Origin: Akkermansiaceae bacterium UBA1518
GTDB taxonomy: Bacteria > Verrucomicrobiota > Verrucomicrobiia > Verrucomicrobiales > Akkermansiaceae
DNA length: 12,831 nt
Direction of reading: 5' to 3'
Assembly (NCBI GenBank): GCA_002323895.1
Contig: DCQM01000041.1
Location: 556-13,386, forward strand
This document shows positions 6,076-12,058 of this stretch, piece after piece (the first letter of the stretch is position 1; each line of letters starts with the position of its first letter). The notes under the pieces were generated by a model that was not told where the DNA came from, did no database searches, and was given only the letters and a program-made list of their open reading frames with translations. A program made the translations under genes and the position numbers.

Positions 6076-8253
6076 TTAATAAAGGTCGTCGTTTGATTTG
6101 TCGGATGAACTGGAGCTCTTAGGCTCAGATTTGCTCGATTGGTGAGCGGTCATAGCTTGAGGTTTCTGGTTCTCCTCCATATTGCTGCTTGGTGCGTAGT
6201 AGGTGTAGTAGCTGGTGTAATACTGATACTGGCTATCACTCCGCACATCTACGTTGTTCAAGACAACTCCGATCACTTGGCCACCTACATTTTCGACAGC
6301 CTGCTTAACTCGCAACAACATATTTCGAGGAAGCTTGCGATGCTGAACCACGACCATGGTGAGGTCAACTTCACTTGCAAGCACTGCGGCATCACTAACG
6401 CCAAGGATCGGCGGCGAGTCAACTAGCACAAGATCAAAGCGCTGCTTCACATCTTGAAGAAGTTCGGACATCCGGCGAGAGTTAAGAATACCAGCTGCGT
6501 CAGCTGGTAAAATTCCGGAAGGCATGAAGTAGAGATTATCGACTGGCGTCTGCAAAATAACATCCTCTAGGGCCAGGTCCGTGGTGAGGTAGTTGGTAAG
6601 GCCAACCGAATTATTAATATCGAAGAATGTATGAAGACGAGGACGACGAAGGTCAGCGTCGATCATCAAGGTAGTGTATCCGCCTTGCGCGCAAACATAT
6701 GCAAGGTTGACCAAGGTCGTTGACTTACCTTCACCAGCTCCACCGGAGACTACCGTAATCGAATTATTATCTGGATTTTTTCGGTTGAACTCAATGTTGG
6801 TCCGCAGAATTCGGTATGCCTCGGCATCTGGACTCATGCCGCTTTGCTTGTGAAGGACTCCAACGTCTTTCGGGATAACAGCAAGAACCGGCACCTGAAG
6901 ATAACGCTCGACATCCTCAAGGCTTTTTACAGATGTGTCTAGATGCTCAAGCAAGAGAGCAATCGCGATCCCAAAAATTAAACCAACACCTGCGCCAAGT
7001 AGCAGGTTCATAGTGAAATTTGGAAACACAGGTTTGCTGGCTTTTTTGGGAGTCTCGTGGAGTGTGATTGGATCACGTGGCATCTTTAGAAGAATTTCCG
7101 CCTCAGAATGTTTAAACTTCATTTCGCGAAGCATTCCGCGAGCCTGCTCGTATTGCTCTTTAGCCTGAGTGTAATTTGTCTGTTTCAAAGAAAGGGTAAT
7201 GGCATCCTCCTTGCGATCATCGACCATTTCCCGCATCTTAAGAACCTGCTTTTCAACAAGGTCAAGTTTAGTCTTTAGAACCTCTTTTAGCGACACGACT
7301 TCTTCATGAGCCTTGTCCATTGCTCCCTTAGCGCGCTGTTTCATCGTAACCATATCAGGGTGCTTCTGACCAATCCCTTGGGCTGACAGGTCAAGCATTC
7401 GGTCTACCGCAGCACGGTTTTGAGTGGCATACGCAGTTACCTGATTTTGAGGGAGATCAAGACCGGCCGCGTAGCTAATTAGCTCTTCACTGGTCAGTTG
7501 CACTAGCTTTTCAATTTGGATTTTAATTTGATCAGCCTGTGTCTCGAAGGTAGCAAGTTTTGAGCGTGCGCTTTGAAACATTGCCTGCTCACTTAAGCCC
7601 AAACGATTGCCAGCACTACCGCCGTCAAAATACGGAATTCCATATTGTTGAATTAAGACTGTGAGTTCTTTCCGATAGTCTTGTACCAAGTCGCTTTGCA
7701 GACGTCTTTCGTTATCTAGAGCTTCGAGCGCTTTCTTAGCCCTATCTTCCTCATTCTTTTTGCGGCGCTGAATATAAGCTTCTGCGACGGCTTCTGCGAT
7801 GTCTTTTGCATCGCTAGCGCTTGCGTGCCGGACATTGATTTCAATAAAATCAGTACCCCGTCGTGGAGTAGTTTCGACAATCCCTTCTAGCATGCTCACC
7901 ACGGCATCCATATCCATTTCCCACTGGGCCGGAAGTTGAGCCATCTGAGCTGCCTTTTTAAGAGTCTCGGGTGCGATAATTGTCTCAAACTCATTTTGCA
8001 AATATTGCGCGGTCATATTCGAACCGGGATTGACTGAGCTTTGACCTCGGAAAGGAGTGATCGCAATAGTCGACGGATGAACTTGCACAACGGAGGTGCT
8101 TTCATACTTTTCCGGGATCACGGAAGTGATCACCGCGGCCGTCATGAAAACGAGCAAAAACGTGAGCAAAATCACTCCATATCGGTTTTTGAGAATCTGC
8201 CAATAATCAAGGGAAGGAGTGGACTCGATATTTGTTTGATTGCTACCTTGCAT
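6076..8253 (-). CDS. Wzc/GumC-type polysaccharide co-polymerase and BY-kinase
   Basis: A 725-residue inner-membrane protein that should control chain length and export of a polysaccharide and autophosphorylate on tyrosine. Membrane helix 1 lies at about 25-46, followed by a Wzz domain (PEKYESTSVVQVHP). A long coiled-coil periplasmic region covers about 150-395, with a proline-rich stretch (MPRDPITLHETP) before membrane helix 2 at about 413-435. The cytoplasmic kinase has Walker A GGAGEGKST (Lys510), Walker A' LMIDADLRRP (Asp532, Asp534) and Walker B LVLVDSPP (Asp612). The autophosphorylation cluster has seven tyrosines between 676 and 686. Unusually, this cluster is followed by about 39 more residues rich in Ser, Lys and Gln. 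Cell role is inferred from the family. The gene lies between an intrinsic terminator (8300-8339) and the OPX gene, so it may have its own promoter. No Shine-Dalgarno sequence precedes the ATG. Confidence 0.95.
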   Translation of the reverse strand: MQGSNQTNIESTPSLDYWQILKNRYGVILLTFLLVFMTAAVITSVIPEKYESTSVVQVHPSTIAITPFRGQSSVNPGSNMTAQYLQNEFETIIAPETLKKAAQMAQLPAQWEMDMDAVVSMLEGIVETTPRRGTDFIEINVRHASASDAKDIAEAVAEAYIQRRKKNEEDRAKKALEALDNERRLQSDLVQDYRKELTVLIQQYGIPYFDGGSAGNRLGLSEQAMFQSARSKLATFETQADQIKIQIEKLVQLTSEELISYAAGLDLPQNQVTAYATQNRAAVDRMLDLSAQGIGQKHPDMVTMKQRAKGAMDKAHEEVVSLKEVLKTKLDLVEKQVLKMREMVDDRKEDAITLSLKQTNYTQAKEQYEQARGMLREMKFKHSEAEILLKMPRDPITLHETPKKASKPVFPNFTMNLLLGAGVGLIFGIAIALLLEHLDTSVKSLEDVERYLQVPVLAVIPKDVGVLHKQSGMSPDAEAYRILRTNIEFNRKNPDNNSITVVSGGAGEGKSTTLVNLAYVCAQGGYTTLMIDADLRRPRLHTFFDINNSVGLTNYLTTDLALEDVILQTPVDNLYFMPSGILPADAAGILNSRRMSELLQDVKQRFDLVLVDSPPILGVSDAAVLASEVDLTMVVVQHRKLPRNMLLRVKQAVENVGGQVIGVVLNNVDVRSDSQYQYYTSYYTYYAPSSNMEENQKPQAMTAHQSSKSEPKSSSSSDKSNDDLY

Positions 8254-8277
8254 GCGAAATCAGAATTAGGGGGTTCT

Positions 8278-8299
8278 GGCGGGGCCGTTATTTATATAC
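8278..8299 (-). promoter_or_regulatory. Possible -10 region for the BY-kinase gene
   Basis: Just after the T-run of the upstream terminator, the - strand reads TATATAAATAAC, which contains TATAAA. A TTGCGA inside the terminator's second arm lies 15 bases before TATAAA, short of the ideal 17. An A/T-rich patch between a terminator and the kinase gene fits a second promoter for the kinase-OPX pair, but the match is weak. Confidence 0.25.
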
Positions 8300-8339
8300 A
8301 AAAATCGACCTTCGCAATGAAAAGACACCGCGAAGGCCG
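8300..8339 (-). terminator. Intrinsic terminator between the beta-barrel and BY-kinase genes
   Basis: On the - strand a 10-bp stem (CGGCCTTCGC pairing with GCGAAGGTCG, one G-U wobble) encloses a 14-base loop and is followed by ATTTTTG. It begins 28 bases after the stop of the beta-barrel gene. It would end the transcript of the two upstream genes fully or partly, separating them from the kinase-OPX pair. Confidence 0.75.
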
Positions 8340-8367
8340 AAATGTTCAGAAATAGATCTAAGAAATA

Positions 8368-9600
8368 TTAGAATTGGGTCGAAGCCCCAACACTGAAGCG
8401 ATTTCGGTCGTAAGACCGCCCTGCGTCCGAAGTGAGATCTTCGAAGTTATACCGGGCGTTAACAAAAACATTGTCGGTTACTCGAAGGTTCACACCTACA
8501 AACGCATTGAGAAGCTCTTCGTCGACTGAAGGCGCACCTAAACCGAACGTGCTCACGTATAAATCGTTATACTTGAGGGACGCATAGTTGATGCCACCGC
8601 TAAGTGTGAGATCTTCGGAGAGCTGATAAGTCCCGGTGACTCCGAGTCGAAGAGTATCGGTGTTGCTGTAGAAAGCGTTAACGAATGTATCTAGATTTAA
8701 GACATTACGCGCAAAATCTTCTACACCATAACGGACATAGCTTCTGAGGCTGAATTGCGAGTTAACCGCTGTCCGAAATGATCCCTCGACGTAAGGGCTA
8801 TTCCCTGAAGATCCACCCTCGACGTCGCGCACTTGAGCACCCGCACGGATAACTCCTGTAGACTTACGATTAAAGCGGTGCTCTAAACCTGCAAGGATGA
8901 AGTGGTTAGTCGAATCGGTTACTGCGCCGTCAGCTGAAACCTCAGCATTTCGGTAGGTTAAAGTCGCAACTGACCGATCACTTAGCTGGTAACGAAAATC
9001 GTTGTAGAGTGTCAGTGTTGAGCGATCACCATTTGCGAGATCATCAAAAGAAATGCCATCAAGTTTCAAACCGGTATAGGTCGCAAGTCTTTCTGACCAA
9101 CGGTAGCCTACGGCATTATCAGTGGACCACCGAGTGTAGTTTCCGACCTGGCGCTGAGCTTGGAAACCTACCGAATAGTCAGGCTCAAGCTCATAAGTGG
9201 CAAAATTCCGGCTTACGAAGCGAAGGCGCTCGCTAGACCGATGAGTCCAATTAAGATAAGCAGTGGCAGTGTATGCCGTGTCGTCAATATTATCACCAAG
9301 AACGTCGAGATTGTCAAAGTAGTGAATCAATCCGACTTGGGCACCAACGCTTGTTGTCGTCTGTGGCGTGTTATTCAAGAAGGTTGCGCCAACATAGGCT
9401 TGTCCATAAAGAGACTCATCACTATTTCCATAAAGTGGAGTAGGATTATCGTCATATCCAAAATTTGCGCCAGCGGTGTAGCTCAAAGGAAGAGAATCCG
9501 TTTCCGAATCGTCAGGAGCTAGGTCAAACAGTGACTGAGCGCAAAGCGAGCCTGCTAGAGCTGACCCAATTGCTGCGATTGCAAAAGATTGTTTTTTCAT
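8368..9600 (-). CDS. Outer-membrane beta-barrel, likely BBP2-type porin of the export module
   Basis: A 410-residue outer-membrane protein. A signal peptide (about residues 1-21, ending GSLCA before QS) is followed by an acidic linker and then SYTAGANFGYDDNPTPLYG. The YDDNPT pattern recurs near the start of putative beta-barrel porin 2 (BBP2) proteins. The remainder consists of many alternating polar/hydrophobic strands with aromatic girdles (for example RFVSRNFATYELEP, SLRSYVRYGVEDFA, NVFVNARYNFEDL). It ends in a terminal Phe (SVGASTQF), the usual C-terminal signal for barrel insertion. The cysteine at residue 20 is not in a valid lipobox. The gene starts 18 bases after the upstream secreted-protein gene and is followed by a terminator. 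Its setting beside Wzc- and Wza-like genes suggests it forms the outer-membrane channel for the polysaccharide; that is inference. The exact Pfam family is likely, not certain. Confidence 0.85.
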   Translation of the reverse strand: MKKQSFAIAAIGSALAGSLCAQSLFDLAPDDSETDSLPLSYTAGANFGYDDNPTPLYGNSDESLYGQAYVGATFLNNTPQTTTSVGAQVGLIHYFDNLDVLGDNIDDTAYTATAYLNWTHRSSERLRFVSRNFATYELEPDYSVGFQAQRQVGNYTRWSTDNAVGYRWSERLATYTGLKLDGISFDDLANGDRSTLTLYNDFRYQLSDRSVATLTYRNAEVSADGAVTDSTNHFILAGLEHRFNRKSTGVIRAGAQVRDVEGGSSGNSPYVEGSFRTAVNSQFSLRSYVRYGVEDFARNVLNLDTFVNAFYSNTDTLRLGVTGTYQLSEDLTLSGGINYASLKYNDLYVSTFGLGAPSVDEELLNAFVGVNLRVTDNVFVNARYNFEDLTSDAGRSYDRNRFSVGASTQF

Positions 9601-9618
9601 AAAATGTTTGGTTGTTGA

Positions 9619-10197
9619 TTATCCCTCTTCGGCGACAACATCGTCGACTGGGGTCACTTGGGGATCATCCTCGATGGGTGCGTAAAAGAACTCAGGAATC
9701 CAGCGGCTCTCTTTAACGATCGGATCGTTGATGCTTTGAAAAGGATAATCAAGTGGATTTGGGCCATCAGCTTCAGGAGGAGCAATCACACCCTTTTCAT
9801 CAGCGAGTCCACCCTTTGCAGAATGGTTTCCACCAGCAGAACCATATTTTTCGACAACCGCCTGGATGTTTGAAACAGCATCAGGAGCAGTAGCCATCGC
9901 GCACTGAGTAATCATGCGAATCTGAGACGGAGCAGCGAGAATTGCTGTATTCACGATCTCAGCGACCAGCTTTTTGTCAGCGTCGGAAGCGACGATAGCA
10001 GCTTTAACGATCTCGCAGGCGCAAGACTCGTTGATAGCAATGTTAGCGGCGACAACTTCAAGGACTTTGCTTGAGTCGGCAGACACTGCAACTTTAACAG
10101 CCTTGCTTAGCTTGACGGAATCGGCGACGTCAGCCGACGCAATTGATGCAACGGATAGAAGCACTGCCGTTAGTGCGAATTTCAGCGTATTTTTCAT
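9619..10197 (-). CDS. Secreted protein with short helical repeats, unknown function
   Basis: A 192-residue exported protein that I do not recognise by name. A clear signal peptide spans residues 1-22 (MKNTLKFALTAVLLSVASIA then SA). Residues 25-118 are Ala/Val/Ile-rich and look like short tandem helices of about 15-18 residues. Three aligned units begin CEIVKAAIVAS (61), AEIVNTAILAAP (79) and MITQCAMATAP (95). Only three cysteines are present: Cys59 and Cys61 as a CAC motif, and Cys99. From about 119 the chain turns Gly/Pro-rich and acidic (GGNHSAKGG, PPEADGPNPLDYPFQ, then an acidic C-terminus ending VAEEG) and is probably extended. It is the first gene of the export module, 47 bases after a tRNA-Gly and 18 bases before the beta-barrel gene, so it is probably co-transcribed with the barrel and acts in the periplasm or at the outer membrane. 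It could be a barrel accessory factor. The start has no Shine-Dalgarno sequence. Confidence 0.82.
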   Translation of the reverse strand: MKNTLKFALTAVLLSVASIASADVADSVKLSKAVKVAVSADSSKVLEVVAANIAINESCACEIVKAAIVASDADKKLVAEIVNTAILAAPSQIRMITQCAMATAPDAVSNIQAVVEKYGSAGGNHSAKGGLADEKGVIAPPEADGPNPLDYPFQSINDPIVKESRWIPEFFYAPIEDDPQVTPVDDVVAEEG

Positions 10198-10219
10198 GAA
10201 TTTTTAGATCTAAGTTGTG
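10198..10219 (-). promoter_or_regulatory. Leader element shared with the OPX gene
   Basis: The leader of the secreted-protein gene reads, on the - strand, TTCACAACTTA, three bases, CTAA, six bases, then ATG. The leader of the OPX gene (6026-6048) has the same TTCACAACTTA, two bases, CTAA, six bases, then ATG. Position and order are conserved although the genes are unrelated. It could be a transcription start/operator element or a translation signal replacing the absent Shine-Dalgarno sequence. A perfect 10-bp palindrome TTAGATCTAA lies within it at 10204-10213. Confidence 0.3.
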
Positions 10220-10244
10220 AACAAGCCCTTGATTTGAAGGCTCT

Positions 10245-10318
10245 TGGAGCGGGTAGAGGGAATCGAACCCTCATGATCAGCTTGGAAGGCTGGAGCTTTA
10301 CCATTAAGCTATACCCGC
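10245..10318 (-). tRNA. tRNA-Gly (anticodon UCC), CCA encoded
   Basis: A complete 74-base cloverleaf on the - strand. The 7-bp acceptor stem is GCGGGTA with TACCCGC. The D arm is GCTT/AAGC, and the anticodon loop CTTCCAA has anticodon TCC at 10284-10286. The T arm is GAGGG, TTCGATT, CCCTC. The discriminator is T, followed by an encoded CCA. The anticodon stem CCAGC/GCTGA has a C-A mismatch at its outer pair (27-43), where E. coli tRNA-Gly(UCC) has a T-A pair. All other stems pair fully. It lies between the NIF3-like gene and the export module on the same strand. Confidence 0.96.
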
Positions 10319-10484
10319 GTCGCTGAGAATGAAATTACCGCTCTGATCAAGTGTCTGCAAGGTTTTTTTTCACTTTGCTAAAGGCTTGTTTATCCATTTA
10401 GGGAAAAAACCCTTGAAAATGAGTGTGCACAACGAATTTGCAAAGGTCTCCTTAATTATTCTGGTTTATTAAAATATATTCGAT
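10319..10484. other. Intergenic region between NIF3-like gene and tRNA-Gly
   Basis: These 166 A/T-rich bases hold the likely tRNA promoter and a weak 4-bp hairpin (AGGG, six A, CCCT at 10400-10413) without a following T-run. I see no open reading frame or convincing terminator for the NIF3-like gene. Confidence 0.6.
10332..10370 (-). promoter_or_regulatory. Likely promoter of tRNA-Gly
   Basis: On the - strand a run of eight A residues (10363-10370), resembling an UP element, precedes a -35-like TTGCAG (10355-10360). A 17-base spacer then leads to a -10-like TAATTT (10332-10337), 13 bases before the first base of the tRNA. Each hexamer matches the sigma-70 consensus only partly, but the spacing and the A-tract are right. 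The transcript could continue into the export module, as no strong terminator follows the tRNA. Confidence 0.4.
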
Positions 10485-11267
10485 TTACAAACCGGTAGGA
10501 TGGTCAACGAAAGTCCAATCTAATGAAAATTGGTCATTCAAGAGCTGTCCGAGCGCCCTCACGCCAAAAGTCTCGGTCGCGTAATGCCCCGCATATAGAA
10601 CATTAAGCCCAAGCTCCTCTGCAAGAGGATGACTCCAATGAGGACCCTCGCCGGTAACGAAAGTATCAATCCCTTCCTCAACCATCGCCTCAATCTCACC
10701 ACCTGCCCCTCCCGTAATTATTCCGACCAACCCAGCAGGAGTAGTTTCGTCGCCGCGAAGAAGAACCGGACCACCAACAGCGAGTTCAAGAGCTTTCCTC
10801 AACTCCGCTAGGTTCGCCTCATAGGGTGCTCGCCTCCCTAAAAAGATTCCTTTCCAGTCAAAAAACGGTTCGCCATCACCAAGACCCAAACTTCGAGACA
10901 ATCTAACATTATTCCCAAGCTCCGGATGAATATCGAGTGGAATATGGCTGCTGTAGATGGCCAAGCCGGCATCCATCGCGATCTTTAGCTTGGAATAGGC
11001 AGAACCCGTGAGCATCCGCACTCCCTGCCAAAACATCCCATGATGAACGACTAAAAGGTCGGCGCCTTCAGCAACCGCCTTTTCAATGACCGGCTGACTG
11101 GCATCCACCGCGCAAGCCACCCGGCGGACCTCGCCCCCATTTTGAAGCTGCAGACCATTATGGGCGCCCGGGTAATCAGGAACCCTCTCCGCACCGAGCT
11201 CTTTTTCTAGAAATCCAACCACTTCAGATAATTTGGCCATGCCGGGAATCAACTCGGACTGCCCCAT
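10485..11267 (-). CDS. NIF3/YbgI (DUF34) dinuclear-metal protein
   Basis: A 260-residue protein of the NIF3/YbgI family, cytosolic ring-forming proteins with a two-metal site. The metal ligands are all visible: His75 and His76 in VVHHGMFW, Asp112 in SSHIPLDIHPELGNN, and His228 and Glu232 in AGHYATETFG. Spacing mirrors E. coli YbgI (His63, His64, Asp101, His215, Glu219). Other hallmarks are HNGLQLQ near 36-42 and GIITGGAGGEIEAM near 182-195. Length is close to the bacterial form and lacks the middle insertion of longer homologues. The biochemical role is unsettled; GTP cyclohydrolase-like hydrolase activity has been proposed for some members. The ATG at 11267 directly follows the stop of the pseudouridine synthase gene. 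The internal ATG at 11240 (MAKLSEVVGFLE) fits the usual family start equally well, and neither has a clear Shine-Dalgarno sequence. Confidence 0.93.
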   Translation of the reverse strand: MGQSELIPGMAKLSEVVGFLEKELGAERVPDYPGAHNGLQLQNGGEVRRVACAVDASQPVIEKAVAEGADLLVVHHGMFWQGVRMLTGSAYSKLKIAMDAGLAIYSSHIPLDIHPELGNNVRLSRSLGLGDGEPFFDWKGIFLGRRAPYEANLAELRKALELAVGGPVLLRGDETTPAGLVGIITGGAGGEIEAMVEEGIDTFVTGEGPHWSHPLAEELGLNVLYAGHYATETFGVRALGQLLNDQFSLDWTFVDHPTGL

Positions 11268-12008
11268 TCAGGCAATACAAAAGGACTCCAGCTCATCGGG
11301 AAGCAAGCTTTGAGCTTCGATCACCTTGCCCTTCCATCCAAATATCACCCCCTTTGCATGCAGTGCCTGCCGATCCAGCCGCATCCGCTCAAACAATCCG
11401 ACGGTCCAGCCCCTCTCTAGAAAATCTAAATACGCCCGACCTTGGTCACTATAAATCTTATCCCCAACAATCGGATACCCTAGATATTCCAAATGAACCC
11501 TTATTTGATGAGTTCGCCCCGTTTGAGGTTCACAACCAATCATCGCAAATCGATCCTCCCCGTTTTTGAATATCCCCTCGAGTCGAAAGCCCGTCTCGCT
11601 TGCCTTCCCCTCCGGATGCACCGCCTGCTTTACCCAAATCTCGCTCTCCTCGAACTCTCCCTTCCGTCGAATCGGCTCCGTCACGCGAACCTCTTTCCAA
11701 TCCGGCCAGCCACTAACAATCGCCTGATAACTCTTTTTGATTTCTCTCCGCCCCATCATCTTCCCCAATTTCCGCGCCACCGAAGAACTTTTCGCCACTA
11801 AGACACAACCACTCGTTTCCCGATCTAATCGATTGACAAAGAAAAACTCCACTCCCGGCATCGCATCTTTCAAAACTCCCAACAAAGTCACCTCGTCACT
11901 CTTACCCGTCGGATGCATGATCAAGGGCGCTGGCTTGTCGACGATAAGCCAATCCTCGCACTCCTCGAGGATCGAGAAATTCGTTCGTGCCGCGATTCTC
12001 AAACTCAC
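11268..12008 (-). CDS. RluA-family pseudouridine synthase without S4 domain
   Basis: An RNA pseudouridine synthase catalysing uridine-to-pseudouridine isomerisation in rRNA or tRNA. Core motifs are WLIVDKPAPLIMHPTG (motif I), NRLDRETSGCVLVAKS with the catalytic Asp, KSYQAIVSG, and GCEPQTGRTHQIRVHLEYLGYPIVGDKIY. The usual HRLD histidine is Asn here. No S4 RNA-binding domain is seen. I chose the GTG at 12008 (246 residues, catalytic Asp62), with AAAAGGGA about 12 bases upstream. The longer frame from GTG 12113 adds 35 residues of low-complexity, Cys-rich sequence and would run head-on over the start of lpxC. The true start is uncertain. The target uridine cannot be told from sequence. Its stop codon abuts the ATG of the NIF3-like gene, so the two form an operon; it is divergent from lpxC. 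Confidence 0.88.
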   Translation of the reverse strand: MSLRIAARTNFSILEECEDWLIVDKPAPLIMHPTGKSDEVTLLGVLKDAMPGVEFFFVNRLDRETSGCVLVAKSSSVARKLGKMMGRREIKKSYQAIVSGWPDWKEVRVTEPIRRKGEFEESEIWVKQAVHPEGKASETGFRLEGIFKNGEDRFAMIGCEPQTGRTHQIRVHLEYLGYPIVGDKIYSDQGRAYLDFLERGWTVGLFERMRLDRQALHAKGVIFGWKGKVIEAQSLLPDELESFCIA

Positions 12009-12015
12009 CTCTGCA

Positions 12016-12021
12016 TAAAAT
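12016..12021 (+). promoter_or_regulatory. Possible -10 box of lpxC
   Basis: TAAAAT (5 of 6 matches to TATAAT) lies 37 bases before the chosen lpxC ATG. No convincing -35 hexamer is found at 16-18 bases upstream, so this is only a candidate. It sits in the 50-base divergent gap. Confidence 0.25.
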
Positions 12022-12058
12022 CCCTTTTCAAAATTCCCCTCCAGTCTAAAAAGCGCAC

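Noticed and set aside
9160..9522. Antisense open frame of 120 codons on the + strand
   Set aside because: It is a shadow of the beta-barrel gene, with no protein-like features.
8353..10214. TAGATCTAAG occurring at 8353-8362 and 10205-10214, flanking the secreted-protein and barrel genes
   Set aside because: Ten-base repeats are expected by chance in this length. There is no sign of insertion, such as a transposase or composition change.
10400..10413. AGGG-A6-CCCT hairpin as terminator of the NIF3-like gene
   Set aside because: The stem is only 4 bp and no T-run follows on the - strand.
10198..10484. Sigma-54 promoter upstream of the export module
   Set aside because: No GG-N10-GC arrangement with the TGGCAC/TTGC flanks was found on the - strand.
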